From Pelargonium tetragonum (lineage: Eukaryota > Streptophyta > Magnoliopsida > Geraniales > Geraniaceae), in NCBI GenBank assembly GCA_036897445.1, contig JAYMTL010000001.1:62001-126000 (forward strand): 64,000 nt of DNA. The letters are read 5' to 3'. The position numbers and the translations under genes were made by a program. Each line of letters opens with the position of its first letter. Position 1 is the stretch's first letter. Positions 49,021-60,650 of this stretch are shown here, in pieces. The notes beneath the pieces are model-generated. The model did not search any database, had not been told where the DNA came from, and saw only the letters and a program-made list of their open reading frames with translations.

Positions 49021-51923
49021 AATATGTATATGAAATTGATTGAGGGATTTGGGTTCTTTAAGGCGGAACTCGTTATATGACGTATACTTCTTGAGTAATT
49101 GAGGCGGATAAGGTGTAAGAGGGGCTTTAAATCGAGTTATAAATAGTCCTAAATTTCATAATTATCCCATATAGAAAGCTCATGATACGTTATATGTTAC
49201 TATGTATATTAATTCCTAAAAATATCTTACTACAAAGATACGGGCCCTCTTAAAGCCGGGATCCAAGGCAAACATAAATGGTACTAACTGAATCAGAACT
49301 CTGCCTTGACATTTGTTACAAAAAATCTTTTTGGTTTCGCTAGTTAAAGTTAGGTAGGGAAGGGACTTAGTTCAAAAAAGAAATAAGTCTTTGAATCCTT
49401 ATTTCATATATCCGTGCTTTGAATGTTTTGACGAACGAGTGTGTATAACTCATTTTTTCCTATTAGTTTAGTAAGTGTATCGAAGCTCGGTTTTATCAAG
49501 ACCTTCTTGATTGTATTGCGTAAACTTTTACCTGTGGAGAACTTCTATCTAAAGGGATTCCCTCAGATAAAGGAGCTCCCTATGACAAAAAAATCAAGAC
49601 TGCTGGCTGAAAAACTCTCGTATATCCGAATTACCTCCCGAAAATCCAAACTTCTATTTAAAATCTTGTCAGTTTTCCTGGGGTAGCTTAGTACTCATAA
49701 GGAAAAGGAATATCTCTACTGCACGCCATTGCTTTGAAAGCGGATTCTTCGGCCTCAATCTAAACTATTCGATATGTGATTCACTAACTAAATAGGATCC
49801 ATAAGGACTTTTCACCCACACAGGAGGCTCCTTTTTTTTAGACAAGATAGAGTTGTTCCATTAGGATCCGAAGCTGAAAAAAGAGGAATTCCTTTTGAAA
49901 GAATAACAAAGAGTAAATATACACTATAAATTAGATGGTCTATAACGAGTACCTTTCGAAAAGAATAGGATAATTTTTCCTATCTAACCAAACGCATTAT
50001 CCTATACTTTTTTATCCAAGAAGCATTCCTTACTTTTCGTATTCTCTTTACTAGGTCTTCTAACCAACATATCCTAATGACGGGTTTATAAAAAGAAATA
50101 TATTATCTTTCTCGAGATTCTTCAAAGTAGGACTTTGTACTACTAGAAAAATTTATATCAGTAAGGTATAGTATCAACCAAACAAAAACTACATGCATAG
50201 CTAGCAAAAGTACTTATTTAAATTTGAAATTAAGGATCTTTTAAACCCGGCCTTTGCCTTTCCAGGAGATATAAGAGTTCTTTATATAGTTAGTAGTTTT
50301 ACATATCCGGTCCGGTTCAGTTTTCTAGAACATGTACTTAGGTTGTAGTAGGTTCTTGGTTATAATATAAAAGGCAGTATTTTAATACTGAGTAATTACT
50401 AAAAAACAGGGCAAATGGAAGAAACTGGAGTAGATAAATAGATGAGAATAGAATTCCTTGGACCAAGACAAAAAGGGGCTATGTAGTAGGAAAGGCAGGG
50501 AGATCTGTAACAAAAAGAAAAAAATAGGTTCACATTGATACAGGAAATCCACTATTTATTACTTGTTCTATACAGCGAGTTTCTTATATCTATAATTAAA
50601 AACTAATCTTGACGTTTTAGCCCTTTTTAGAACTCGGTACTCTTATTTTTAAGGCATATTTGTTAGGAAATTGTTCAGTTATGGCTGGCTAGGGGTGCCT
50701 CCTGAAAAAAGTAAAGGTCTTTAAAGAATCTTCATGAGGTAACAAAGCTTAAGATTACTTTTTAAATTAGATATACCTAACCCAAGTCTAAGAAATCGGG
50801 TTAATATCCTTTAGTATTAGTACGAACCCTCGAATAGAATGGGGCTGCGAGTCTACAGCCAGAAGCAACTTTGAAGTCTTAACTTCAGAGTATACCTAGT
50901 TAAATATAGTACTACAGGAACTCGACTTTTATAGTATATTATACTCGTAAAATTTTTACTACAAAGGTCTCCTCAGAAAGAAAATTTTGTGCTATACTAC
51001 CTTTGAGTTAAGTGCTTCGCATATTGTTCCCGGCAAAGCTTCTCCTGGAATAAGAGAAACTTCTGTTTCATTAAACGAGGAATTCTTAAAGTGAGACCTT
51101 AAGCTTTTTTGTAGAAATCCGCTTACAAGTTACGAATTATAAAGGACTAGAATCAAGTCTAAGATATTTTAGAATCGGCAACTTCTTCTTGGAGTTTCGT
51201 TTTATAGACTAGATTTCCTCGAGGCATTTTATTAGCATATTAGTATGTTAAATGCAAAAACTCCTTGTAATGAATTCCAGATTATTAGCTACTTTATGTA
51301 CTTCCAACGTATTGATTTGAGCCTACGCCCAAAAGAAAAGTCTTTATTACATGTGGCCCCAGCCCTAAAAAGCATCCATATAGAAACAGCTTTACGGGAA
51401 TCCTTATAGGTTTAAAGTCAGATAAAGAGATTCTCGTTAGGGATATTAAAATTGGAATTTTAATAAAATGTAAGAGGTTAGTGGCTACAAAGGTTTATTT
51501 ATAAAAAGTAGGGTAGGGATATGGCACAGCTTCTGTAGACTTGAGAACTAAGAAATTTGAGACTTCAGGGAGCCCCTTTTGAGTATTTATAAAGGTAAAC
51601 TCAAGTATACAAGGGCTTTAAAAGAAGCTTTTGCTAGAGTTTTTACCCGGGTAGAGTAATTGGAAAGTCTTTCAGTTTATAATAGAGAGCTCGTAGGAAT
51701 CTATAACCCAGGATTATTTACACTAAAGTCAAGGGTCTACTTTGGGTGAGACAAGTTCAATAGGTTTTGCAAGATAAGATTTTCCTATAGTGAGCTATTA
51801 CTCTCAATCATATGTTTCATATGCAAACCCTTCCTAGCGAAATTTTATGAGCTATCACTTTTTTAGTTGTACTCCTCTCGTAAAAACCTAAATTCTAAAC
51901 TCTTTTTAATTAGTTTAATTAGA

Positions 51924-51990
51924 AAGGGGCGTAGCTCATGAGATAGAGATGATTAACATGAAAGCTAAAAAGGGTACCCTCAAGAATGGA
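51924..51990 (+). pseudogene. tRNA 5'-half relic
   Basis: GGGGCGTAGCTCATGAGATAGAG at its start resembles the acceptor end plus D arm of a tRNA; canonical forms read GGGCGTAGCTCA-GG-TAGAG. The next bases include CAT where an anticodon could lie, but without T33 and without a closed stem. No T arm follows. Inside the same stretch sits the perfect palindrome AGGGTACCCT (51971-51980). This is either a broken tRNA or a partial resemblance. Confidence 0.22.
51971..51980. repeat. Palindrome AGGGTACCCT
   Basis: A perfect 10-base palindrome of the GGNNCC type, lying inside the possible tRNA relic at 51924-51990. It may have interrupted that relic, as these palindromes do not belong to tRNA structure. 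Confidence 0.75.
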
Positions 51991-52086
51991 ATTGTTATCA
52001 AGAAAATTTCTCCCTTAAGTTAAGAAAGATCTTTGTAAAAGTCTGCCTTTCTTGTCGGTGTTGTTTCCCGATTTTCTAGTAGTTAG

Positions 52087-52100
52087 TAAGGGGTCCCTTA
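52087..52100. repeat. Palindrome TAAGG-GGTC-CCTTA
   Basis: A five-base stem on each side of a GGTC centre, 110 bases after the palindrome at 51971. It is another member of the quasi-palindrome family. Confidence 0.6.
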
Positions 52101-52708
52101 AGAGTAAGACTATAAGAATCACGAGCTGCTCAGTAATACGAGCAATAAACACAAGCGGACAGGGATAAAGTGGGTGGGGCTTCTCTTATAAAGCAAGTAC
52201 TAAAATCGGTCTGGCTCCTTAGTGATGCTATATTTTCAATTTTAAGGGCCTAAGGCTTGGGTATACTTTTGACTTTTCTGTGTTTATGTTTACTGCGGGG
52301 TAGGCGAGAGCCTTATTAGAACCCGTTTTTGGGTGTTCTGTACCACATTTTAGACTGAAGAAAATTTTTCTTAGCTTATTTTTAATCTCAGGATTGCTTA
52401 AGGTAGGCTAGACCCCTAATAAAGATCCCTATAGCTACTTCCTTGACTAGAGCTACTTTACAATTTTATGCCAATGAATGTATAAATAAATCTAATAGTT
52501 ACTTTATTTCTTATATAGATATAGAACATCCTACTTTACTAAACAATCCTACAGGTACTCCCAATCCTCCAGATAAAAGCCTCTTACAATCATACAAATT
52601 TCACAACAAAGTATCCGCTGAACTAAATGAGACTTTTCGCGTATGTTTATTGGTTAGTACTTTTTATATCCGGCTTTTTGGAATTGCATTTTATGCTACT
52701 TACTGAGT

Positions 52709-52721
52709 GAAAAGACCCTAT
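52709..52721 (+). other. LSU rRNA-like word
   Basis: GAAAAGACCCTAT equals the conserved word found in many organellar large-subunit rRNAs at the start of domain V. The similarity fades on both sides, and the expected GCGGCTAGAC upstream is absent. A T-loop-like GGTTCAAAT follows at 52732-52740, so a tRNA-like or rRNA-like scrap could be present. The evidence is weak but is worth noting beside 2425-2439. Confidence 0.2.
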
Positions 52722-53795
52722 AATGTAAATAGGTTCAAATCTTCCCCTTACTTTTCCCTAAAAAGTTATTCTCTTTAAGGACTCCCTTATGACAGTCCGA
52801 TCCTAGGTATAATGTTATGGGCCTCTTTTGGGGAGCCATATTATAAGCAGCAATTTTAAGGAATAAAAAAATATCTAGACTCTGAAATTAAAGTCTCAAT
52901 TTATGAGCCTAAAAACTTTACAGATTTTTCTTTTTGGATTCAGGCATGTTATTCTCAGATGTTGCTTAATACTATATAGCTATCGGATCTTGCGGATTAT
53001 TATACTCGGATTAAATTAGCAAAGTAAAGAAACACCCTATCCAACCACTTCTGCATTTATATTATATAACTTTTGAAGGAAACTCGTTTAAAGGGCAGTC
53101 TACTTTTTCACCATCTTACTACTCTTTCATGTTACCGCTTTCTAGCATCCTTCTCTGTTAAAAAATGAGTATCTGTGAGGGAGCATCCTGCATTTTAGCT
53201 TTTTTAGGGCTTTTAACAAGCCTGATACCTAGAAAGTAACAAAAAACCCTTTTCTGCTTTCATATAATTAAGTTTTAGGATATCTAGTATTTTCAGGACC
53301 CTGTCAATATAGTGGTAACACTTTGCTTTTTAAACTTCGGATTATATTCTCTTACGAAAACCTTTTACTGTGAATAAAGACTTAAGCTCCCCCTTACCTA
53401 CTAAGACTAAGAAATCTACCTTTCCTTCCCCTATCTATTTACAACAACTTAACTGCAAAAAATAAGGACAATCAGAGGAATTCTTTTATAGGGCAATTCC
53501 TGTATTAGAGTATAGTAGAGACTGAATAGAGGCTTTTTCTTAAGTCTCCTTGAAATGCTTTTAGAAACTATTGACTTAACCTTCTTATATTATTTTTCTA
53601 TTTTTTTATGCTTATGCCGCAAAATTCAATAACTAAAGTTGGAATTGGAAATAGGGAGTTACCTTATTATCTTTCCTGTATGTTAGACTCGTATTTTAAA
53701 CCCGCATTTTCCGCGCGTTCATAATTTTTTGAGGCAAAGGTCCTACTAAGTTGGGCAAGAGAGACTCCCTGTATTGTAAGAGAGGCTCGTTTTCC

Positions 53796-53834
53796 CCTCG
53801 GGCGGGTCACTGTAGTCCTCGCCGGGTTACGCTC
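53796..53834. repeat. GC cluster
   Basis: A patch of about 39 bases holds CTCGGGCGGG and CCTCGCCGGG, a near-direct repeat, around TCACTGTAGT. It is among the most GC-rich short stretches of the right half. No gene or tRNA fold is convincing. Confidence 0.5.
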
Positions 53835-54600
53835 ATTTTTCAGTATAATATTTTATTGTAAACGTTTGGGTTTATTAGTTAGAAGTGGATAAGTACAAAA
53901 CAAAGGAATTAAAGGTAATGGCAAAGACTCTAGTTTAAACAGGTCCTTAAAAATGTTTAGCTATTTGTTTCGTTTAATATAGAAGGGAAGTACAGCAATA
54001 ATATTGAATCTGATATACTATAGGGCTCCCTTTGACTTAAGGCCCCTTCCCTTTGTTTTTGTTATCGTATAATCTCTGAATTTAACCTAGTTAAAGGGTT
54101 TTTTATTCGAGCATTTCTTTTACAGTCGATTTGTAATTAAGAACTTACTGGAGTAAACCCATGTAGAGTAGTATCCTTTTGACAAAGAGGTGGTAATATA
54201 ATACTTATTGAATAAAGCTAAGATTTTTATATATAAGCTGCGCTGAGAAAACCCCGAAAATTCTATTTTATACTATAGATTCCCGTTAAAATAAGGCAAG
54301 GGTTCTCTAGGATTTAAAAGAATATCTAAATATAAAACATAACAAAAAGAAAAGTTAATGCTTCATGGAGCTTTACCCCGCAGTTTAATTCCCTAATCCA
54401 CATAAAGTCCAGTCAAAGGAGGGCTATCCTTGTGTTACTTTAGTTCGAGCTATTAGAAGTTCATTTGTACTAGTAGAGTAATCCCGTAAATAGCCCTATT
54501 TCTTAAAAGTATAACCTGAATTTCGAGTCTAATTCAAGGAGTGCCAAAGCACAGGAATAAAAATTTAGAATTTCGCAAGGCCTATCTAGATTTATTAATA

Positions 54601-54616
54601 AAAGGGGGCGCCCTTT
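54601..54616. repeat. GC palindrome with A/T shoulders
   Basis: AAAGGGGGCGCCCTTT is an imperfect palindrome around GGGCGCCC (54606-54613), with an AAA shoulder on the left and TTT on the right. It is the same type as the elements near 31.4 kb and 37.1 kb. Confidence 0.8.
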
Positions 54617-57129
54617 AGAATAGAAAACTTACCCTTACTCGTAATAAGAGGCAAGAATGCCGAAAGTACAAGGAATCCTAAAGAGGAACTTTGGACTGTA
54701 GCCAATCGCTTTAACCTTTACAAAAGTACAGTATATACTTATAAAAAGAAGCTCGCTATAACGTGGGAATTCTGTGCTGACTATAATAGGCAAAAAATTT
54801 GCACTTAGTTTACGGATTTCTTTTATAACCTTTAATTTGAATTTTTGTACTCTTTTGAGATACTCATAAGAATCGCTGTAACTAGAAGCAAGAGTTGTGT
54901 AAATCAATTGGTTCAGTCCAATTAAAAAGAGACTTCAAGTATAACAGTTTGTTTCTATGGTTTTCGTCAGAAGTAGATAATCCCAGAAAGGGCATCTAAA
55001 TCGAGTAAGCCTTGTCCGATAATATTGAAATATTGAGAGGTAATTTTAAGGAGTCTGGTATTAGAGGTATCTTTTTTAATTTAATAGGAAAGCCCTAGAG
55101 AAAGGGGCAATCCTGAGAGATACTTAAGAGATTCGCTATACTAAAGTGTTTAATAGTTTTTATTCAATCTTCGGTTAGAATTTTCTTACGTTTTCTATAC
55201 CTTAAAGTTTATAGTATCCCGCTTTAGGTGAAGAACTTCTTAAAATTTAGTATAATTTAGGTCAATTCTTGGGTAAGGGGAGCGCCTGAAGGGAATCCTC
55301 TAACTCCCTATAAGTTTACATAGGAAAGAAATGCCGTACCTCCTTGTATTACTGACTTGCAAAAACCTGTACATAAGGAATTGCTTAATTTTATTAAAGT
55401 CAAATTCTTTTTTTTTAGAGACTGCAATTGATTTTGCAAGTAAGATTCTCCCTAGACTTGCTTATTTACTATTTTTTCACTCTTTAATTGGAAACGAACG
55501 AAGGGCCCTGAGGCATCTTCACTTTTATTCTTATTTTAAATTGCCTACTACTAGAATCAAAAGACAGAACAGGTCTTTTTTAAAGAAGGAATCTTTACAC
55601 TTAAAAAATTTTTGAGTCTTGAGTATACAGAGAATTCTACTAATGACTCTGGTATGTACAAGAACAAAGAAAGAAAATTCCTCAAATTAGTTTTAAACCT
55701 TAATGATGGAAGTTACTGCTAAGTTAATAAGGGCGTTGATGCTGTTCAGGTAGCCCCAATTCGTTTGTAGTTGTAGGATTTTTGATATAAATGATAGCTG
55801 GTTTATCCCCTTTATAAAGAAATAATAAACAAAGAATTCAGGATTAAGTTGCACCCTGGATATAGGAGTAAAAGAATTCCCACTCAAGGAAACCCTTCAA
55901 AACTTATGAATTTAAAAAGGGATTGGGCTCTAGATAAGGTTTTGCGGATATATCTCGTGATTAGTCAGCTCTTAAACGATTCATTTGAGTCCTTTTTAGG
56001 GGCTAGAATTTTGGGTTTCAAAGTGCTTTATAAACTTGTAAGCGATCCTTTACACTATGGAATTTTTGTAGAATCTAACTCAAACTTGACTCTTAAACCT
56101 GTAGTCCAGCAAAAAGATCTTGTACTAAAAAGAGGGGGCTTAAAACTTTAATAAAAATCCTATTATAACATTAATAACCTCAAGCTCTTCTTTTCCATTT
56201 CTTAATTCTTTGTATTATAAAATTCCTTTAAAGTTAACCTCCCAAAGTGGGATCTTACCAACAAAAGTACACACATAAACATAATCTAGACTATACTCCC
56301 TTACTTAAATCAAACTCTTGATCAAGAAAAGCTGCCTTTAATTCTATGTGTCCTTACCAGAAAACAAGCATTATATGTACTGTTGTACGTTGGAAGTGGA
56401 GCCTTTCGTACGCTTTTCCTTATTTACTTTTAGATAGTTTAAGGTCCGAATAACTTACAAGGGTTCCTTTCACCTGTTATAAAGACCCAACTATTCTTGA
56501 AGAGTTATTAAGAAAAATGAGATTTGCATTAGGGTTGCCTTGTCCTTAGCGAAAGCTTGAACGGTAGGAAAGAGCCCTCTTTTTTTTCATATTTGACTTT
56601 GTTCCTTGTTATTTTAATTACTAAATTTCTTAGATTCGCAGAAAAAGAAGCCTTGTACTACTAAAAAACCTCTTTCCTTATTGGTTGGTAACTCCTTGGT
56701 TACAAAATCCCTCGACTTTTATTCCCTAATCTTGCTCTTTGTTTAGAAGCGCTCAATCGCCTAGAGAGGCATTGCCCCATATTCTATCTTTCCTTAGCTA
56801 TTTATATACTATCTTTCTTGTGATTCTAGAAAACTTGACTTTTTTTAGAACCTCCCGCAAAAGTCAATATTTCCCTTTATATAGAGATTTAAATATATAA
56901 CTTTACTAGAGACTAGAGGCTACTAAGAAATTCCTGCCTTTTCCCTTTTTATAGACTCTTAGGTTTCACTCCTACTCTAAATCTAAATAACTAAAAGAAA
57001 TTAGTAACATCTCAGCGAGTATGTCTCGTACTTTAAGGTTACCCCTCTTTAGCTACGGAAAACAGGGATAAAGCAAGGCAAGTTTATCTTGGACTTTTGC
57101 TGCTGTAACTAGAATGTTCTTGCTCTTCT

Positions 57130-57330
57130 AAGGGAGTATAGAAAGTAGTATGATATCTAACCTTTAGTATCTTTAGTATAAGGATATCTCTATCGTATTA
57201 GTTATTCTTAGAGAGTAATGTATTGTATATAGATTATAATAAGTATAGAGATTTTTGTTATAGTTCATTTGTATTAGATACTTGTATTCCTCTTGTTCTA
57301 TCTTTCTTATTGGTATAGAAGTATAAAGAC
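57130..57330. repeat. TA-stepped island
   Basis: Holds CTTTAGTAT twice in succession (near 57162-57180) and the TATCGTATTAGT word shared with the 20 kb island. No coding frame. Confidence 0.45.
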
Positions 57331-57815
57331 AGGGTTTTGACTTGATATTCAGAAACTAAAAAGGAGTTCCTGCCAATGAGACAGGCTCTTTCTAAGATCT
57401 AGTGCAGCCATTATACACTGCTTAAAGGGCTCCACTAAGAGCTAACTATACGGGGATTTTGCTTTTACACTAAAAACTAATTACTAAGGTACTCAATACT
57501 AATTTAGAGAAGTTTGATAAAAAAACATTACATTAGCAAAATGCGGGATTAAAAGTAGGCAACTCTTCCTTAATATAAACCCGGAGTGTACAGCTGAACA
57601 TTAATTAAGGTTTTCCCAGTTAGCCTACATAAGGAATAGAAGAGTACGCTATCCAAAGTTAATAAAAAAGGGTTCTTAGGATTTCTAAGAATATTTTACG
57701 CTCCCTTTCAGATCCAGCTATTTCCTTCCCTCGCCGATGAGGAGAGAGTCTACTTATTTTATCAGAAATTTAAGGTTAGAGGATGCTAATTTAGTTTAGT
57801 ATGGAGAGTTAGTTA

Positions 57816-57870
57816 TTAGCGGGAATTTGAACTCAAATTTTTATATTAAGAATAGGCCGGTTCGAGACTA
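57816..57870 (-). pseudogene. Possible tRNA 3'-half relic (minus strand)
   Basis: On the minus strand a T-loop-like word GAGTTCAAATTCCCGC (complement near 57819-57834) ends a stretch that contains TAGTCTCGAACCGG further upstream. The second word could be a decayed D arm. No stem pairs well. This is a weak candidate. Confidence 0.17.
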
Positions 57871-60020
57871 TCCCAGATTTTCTTTATTCTTTGCCTAGGA
57901 AATTTTTGGCAGGTTTAAATGGGTTAAAGGCATACCCTAAAATTTGTACTAGCGGCCCTTACTAGCTCAAAACAGGTGCTAAAATCCTTTGATGTAAAAT
58001 ATAAGTATATGTCTCTGGCTATATCCTAAAATATTGTGATAATTCAAAAAGACTTATAGAAACTTGTACAGGGAGCAGCTCTATTTATTACTAAGAGTTC
58101 CCTCACTCAGCGGGTCGCAAAAGGGGTAAAAAAATTCTTTACGATTTCAATCAGAGGCTTCTTATTTTTTATTTAATAGGAACAGGGATTTACTGGTTAA
58201 AAGGAAATTCTATATTAGAAAGAGACCCGTTCCTCAGATTAGAGAAGCGCTGCTTTATTAAGATTAAGGACTTGCCCTTAGGATCCATATTCATTTTAGA
58301 TATAAGAAAGAATAAACTCTGAGGTTCATACCGAATGCGTAAGAAAGGGAGTCTTTAGTTTAAATAGACTCTTATCTTAGCATTGTAGCTAGATTGCTTG
58401 CTCGAAGCTCTGGGTTATAAGGTCTACTGCCACTTTTTATGTCCTGCGAAAGCCTTAAAGCTAGACGCAACATTAATTCTTCGTTTAGAGTTTGTTCCAT
58501 CCCGCAGCTCCCGAAGCTTTTTTCTATTTTCTTTTCTGAGTTTTAATTAAAGCCTTTACTTACAAAAAGCCCTCAAAAGGGGGCCAATCTACGCGAGATT
58601 TGTAAAGCGGACTTTCTTTTCTTTTTGATATTGTTTAGGTTCTAGTTTTTTGTGGCAAGAAATCCTGTTAGGTAGGGTGCAAAATATCCTTTTATTTTAA
58701 ATACACTAAGGGAAGCCCTAGAGATATCCCCATTAGAAAGTAGAAAGCAATAAAGAAAGGGTATCACCCCAAAAAGTGATGCTAACTTAATTAAAATGAA
58801 ACTCAGTGTATCCTGAATTATGCAACGTAAGTCCTTAAACAAGCATCCTCGATTAAGAAAACTCTAGATATGCTTATCATTTTTGACCAGGGTTACACTT
58901 TGAGTAGGTACCCCACACTCCTCGTCGAGAATTAAGGGCTCTAAACCTGCTTATTAATCCAGGTAATTTATACACAATGAAAGGGGGTAATTTGCTCCCC
59001 AGGCTAAAGTTAGGTTGCTCTAGAGAGGGGCTTCTTACTAACTAATAATATTCTTTAAGGTCTATGAAATTTCTCTTATACTGCGTTTGGTAATTAGGGG
59101 AAACCCGTGTACTTGTCGAAAAAGACTTCGGTAGAGTTCCTTTTTGAATTGAGGAAAACTTCTGTTACAGAAAAATAAGAGTAATCTTAATAAGGTATCT
59201 CCTTAATCTTGGAAATACTTTATCGTGAGTCACTTGTGATAGAAAGCTCGGGGCCATCTTGTTCTGTTTTTTGAGGGTTTTTGGAAAATCCTTTTCTAAT
59301 TTTAATCTTTCTTATTTGTTGCAGTCGCAAGCTAGTTTTTTGTGCATTTATCTTTAGCCCAAAGTCCAAAAATTCTATTATCGTCTTATACTGGATTGGA
59401 AATCCTTGTGGGGTTAGGCTGCGTATTAACGCCCCTAGTTAGGAGCTCCCCCAGCTCTTTTACCTCAAGTACTTAACTTAGGTTGTAATAAAGCTGCTTT
59501 AATCTTTAATATTAGTTGGTTTTATATAAGAGCTCTTACAAGAGTCTTTTTTGTGATATTCTTGTGGTCTAGGTATGTAGTTTTTTCTTGGCAAGGTATT
59601 TACAACAAAGAAGTGCCTCTGATTTAGAAAGCGTTCTTTCTAGATAAGGGTTTCCACTTACGCAATTGTCGCAACTTAGTACCTATACTACTCCTTATAC
59701 AAAAGATTTAGGAGAGTCCTTGGTTCGTACTCCTTGTTTACTTTACCACAAAAGTTGGCCCAGTAAAAGGATAGCAAAAAACACACCGAAACTCTAATTT
59801 ATTCGCGAGGATTCCCTCGAATACCTAAGAATATTCTTTTTTGTTGGTTGGCTTTTTAGAGAGTAAAAGAAATTTCTTCCTTAATCCTTAAATTGCCCCT
59901 TTGAAATCCTATGTCTGGTGCGAAAACTTTATTATTACCTGATGTTTAAATAAGGAACTCTTAGAGGAATCCCAGCTCTTTTTCTATTCACGCGTCCTTA
60001 AAAGGGCTTGTTTATGACAC

Positions 60021-60066
60021 TTTTAAAGACTTTAACTTACCCTTTTTAAAGACTTTAACTTACCCT
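60021..60066. repeat. Exact 23-bp tandem duplication
   Basis: Two identical 23-base units (60021-60043 and 60044-60066) begin TTTTAAAGACTTTAAC and end TTACCCT. Like the 29-bp duplication it is perfect, and so probably recent. No gene lies nearby. Confidence 0.95.
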
Positions 60067-60630
60067 TATCCAAAGATATTGAGTAGTTTAATATTTGAAA
60101 GCTGTAATATTCAGTATAGAAATGGATAAAGAAATCCAGAAGGAGACCCTTTCTTTATATATGTAGGTATTCATAGCCCTTGTATAAGGCAGAGTAAGAA
60201 ATGCCATTAAAAAAATGTTTTGACATTCGTTACCCTATACAAAGATATTTGTTGCGACCTTGTTATCTTTTAGTTAAATATCACACGGATAAGTCAGATA
60301 AGTAAAATTAGGAAAGCCCCAGGTTCCTTGGTTAATAAATATTCCAGTAAAAAGTCTTTTTACAAAAAAGCTCAAACCTTTACAAAAAGCCGCTGAATTG
60401 AATATAGTCAAATTAGAGAGACCTGGTCTAAAAATAGAGTAACTGGAAGATTTTCTAGGGTCTGCAATTGGTTAAATTTGTATCAATAAGCAGTAGATCC
60501 TACGACACCCCAACCCGTTTTTCTTACATCGGGGTTTGGGATAAGACAAGGAATTTTGTTGAAATTTTGGAGTTGTTCTTTATTAGGGAGTTTTTGGGGG
60601 CTGAAAAGTAATAATAGAAAACAAATATTA

Positions 60631-60650
60631 ACTAAAGGAACCCCTTTAGT
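60631..60650. repeat. 8-bp hairpin followed by T run
   Basis: ACTAAAGG-AACC-CCTTTAGT forms a perfect 8-bp stem with a 4-base loop. It is followed after four bases by eight Ts. It is the longest-stemmed member that I noticed of the GGNNCC quasi-palindromes in this window. It has the form of an intrinsic terminator on the plus strand but has no gene in front of it. Confidence 0.7.

Larger units (their letters stand above)
52110..57810. other. No gene seen
   Basis: Frames at 52443-52706, 54635-54907, 55331-55615 and 55849-56151 (87-100 codons) form the densest ORF group of the window, but they are on mixed strands, with no domain, no shared spacing and typical background composition. The rRNA-like word at 52709 and the GC cluster at 53796 are the noteworthy bits. 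Confidence 0.55.

Noticed and set aside
51826-51840. TAGCGAAATT, a word from LSU rRNA domain IV
   Set aside because: Only ten bases and a fair chance of random occurrence; flanks do not follow rRNA.
55849-56151. 100-codon frame, overlapping a minus-strand frame
   Set aside because: No domain, opposite-strand overlap and background composition.
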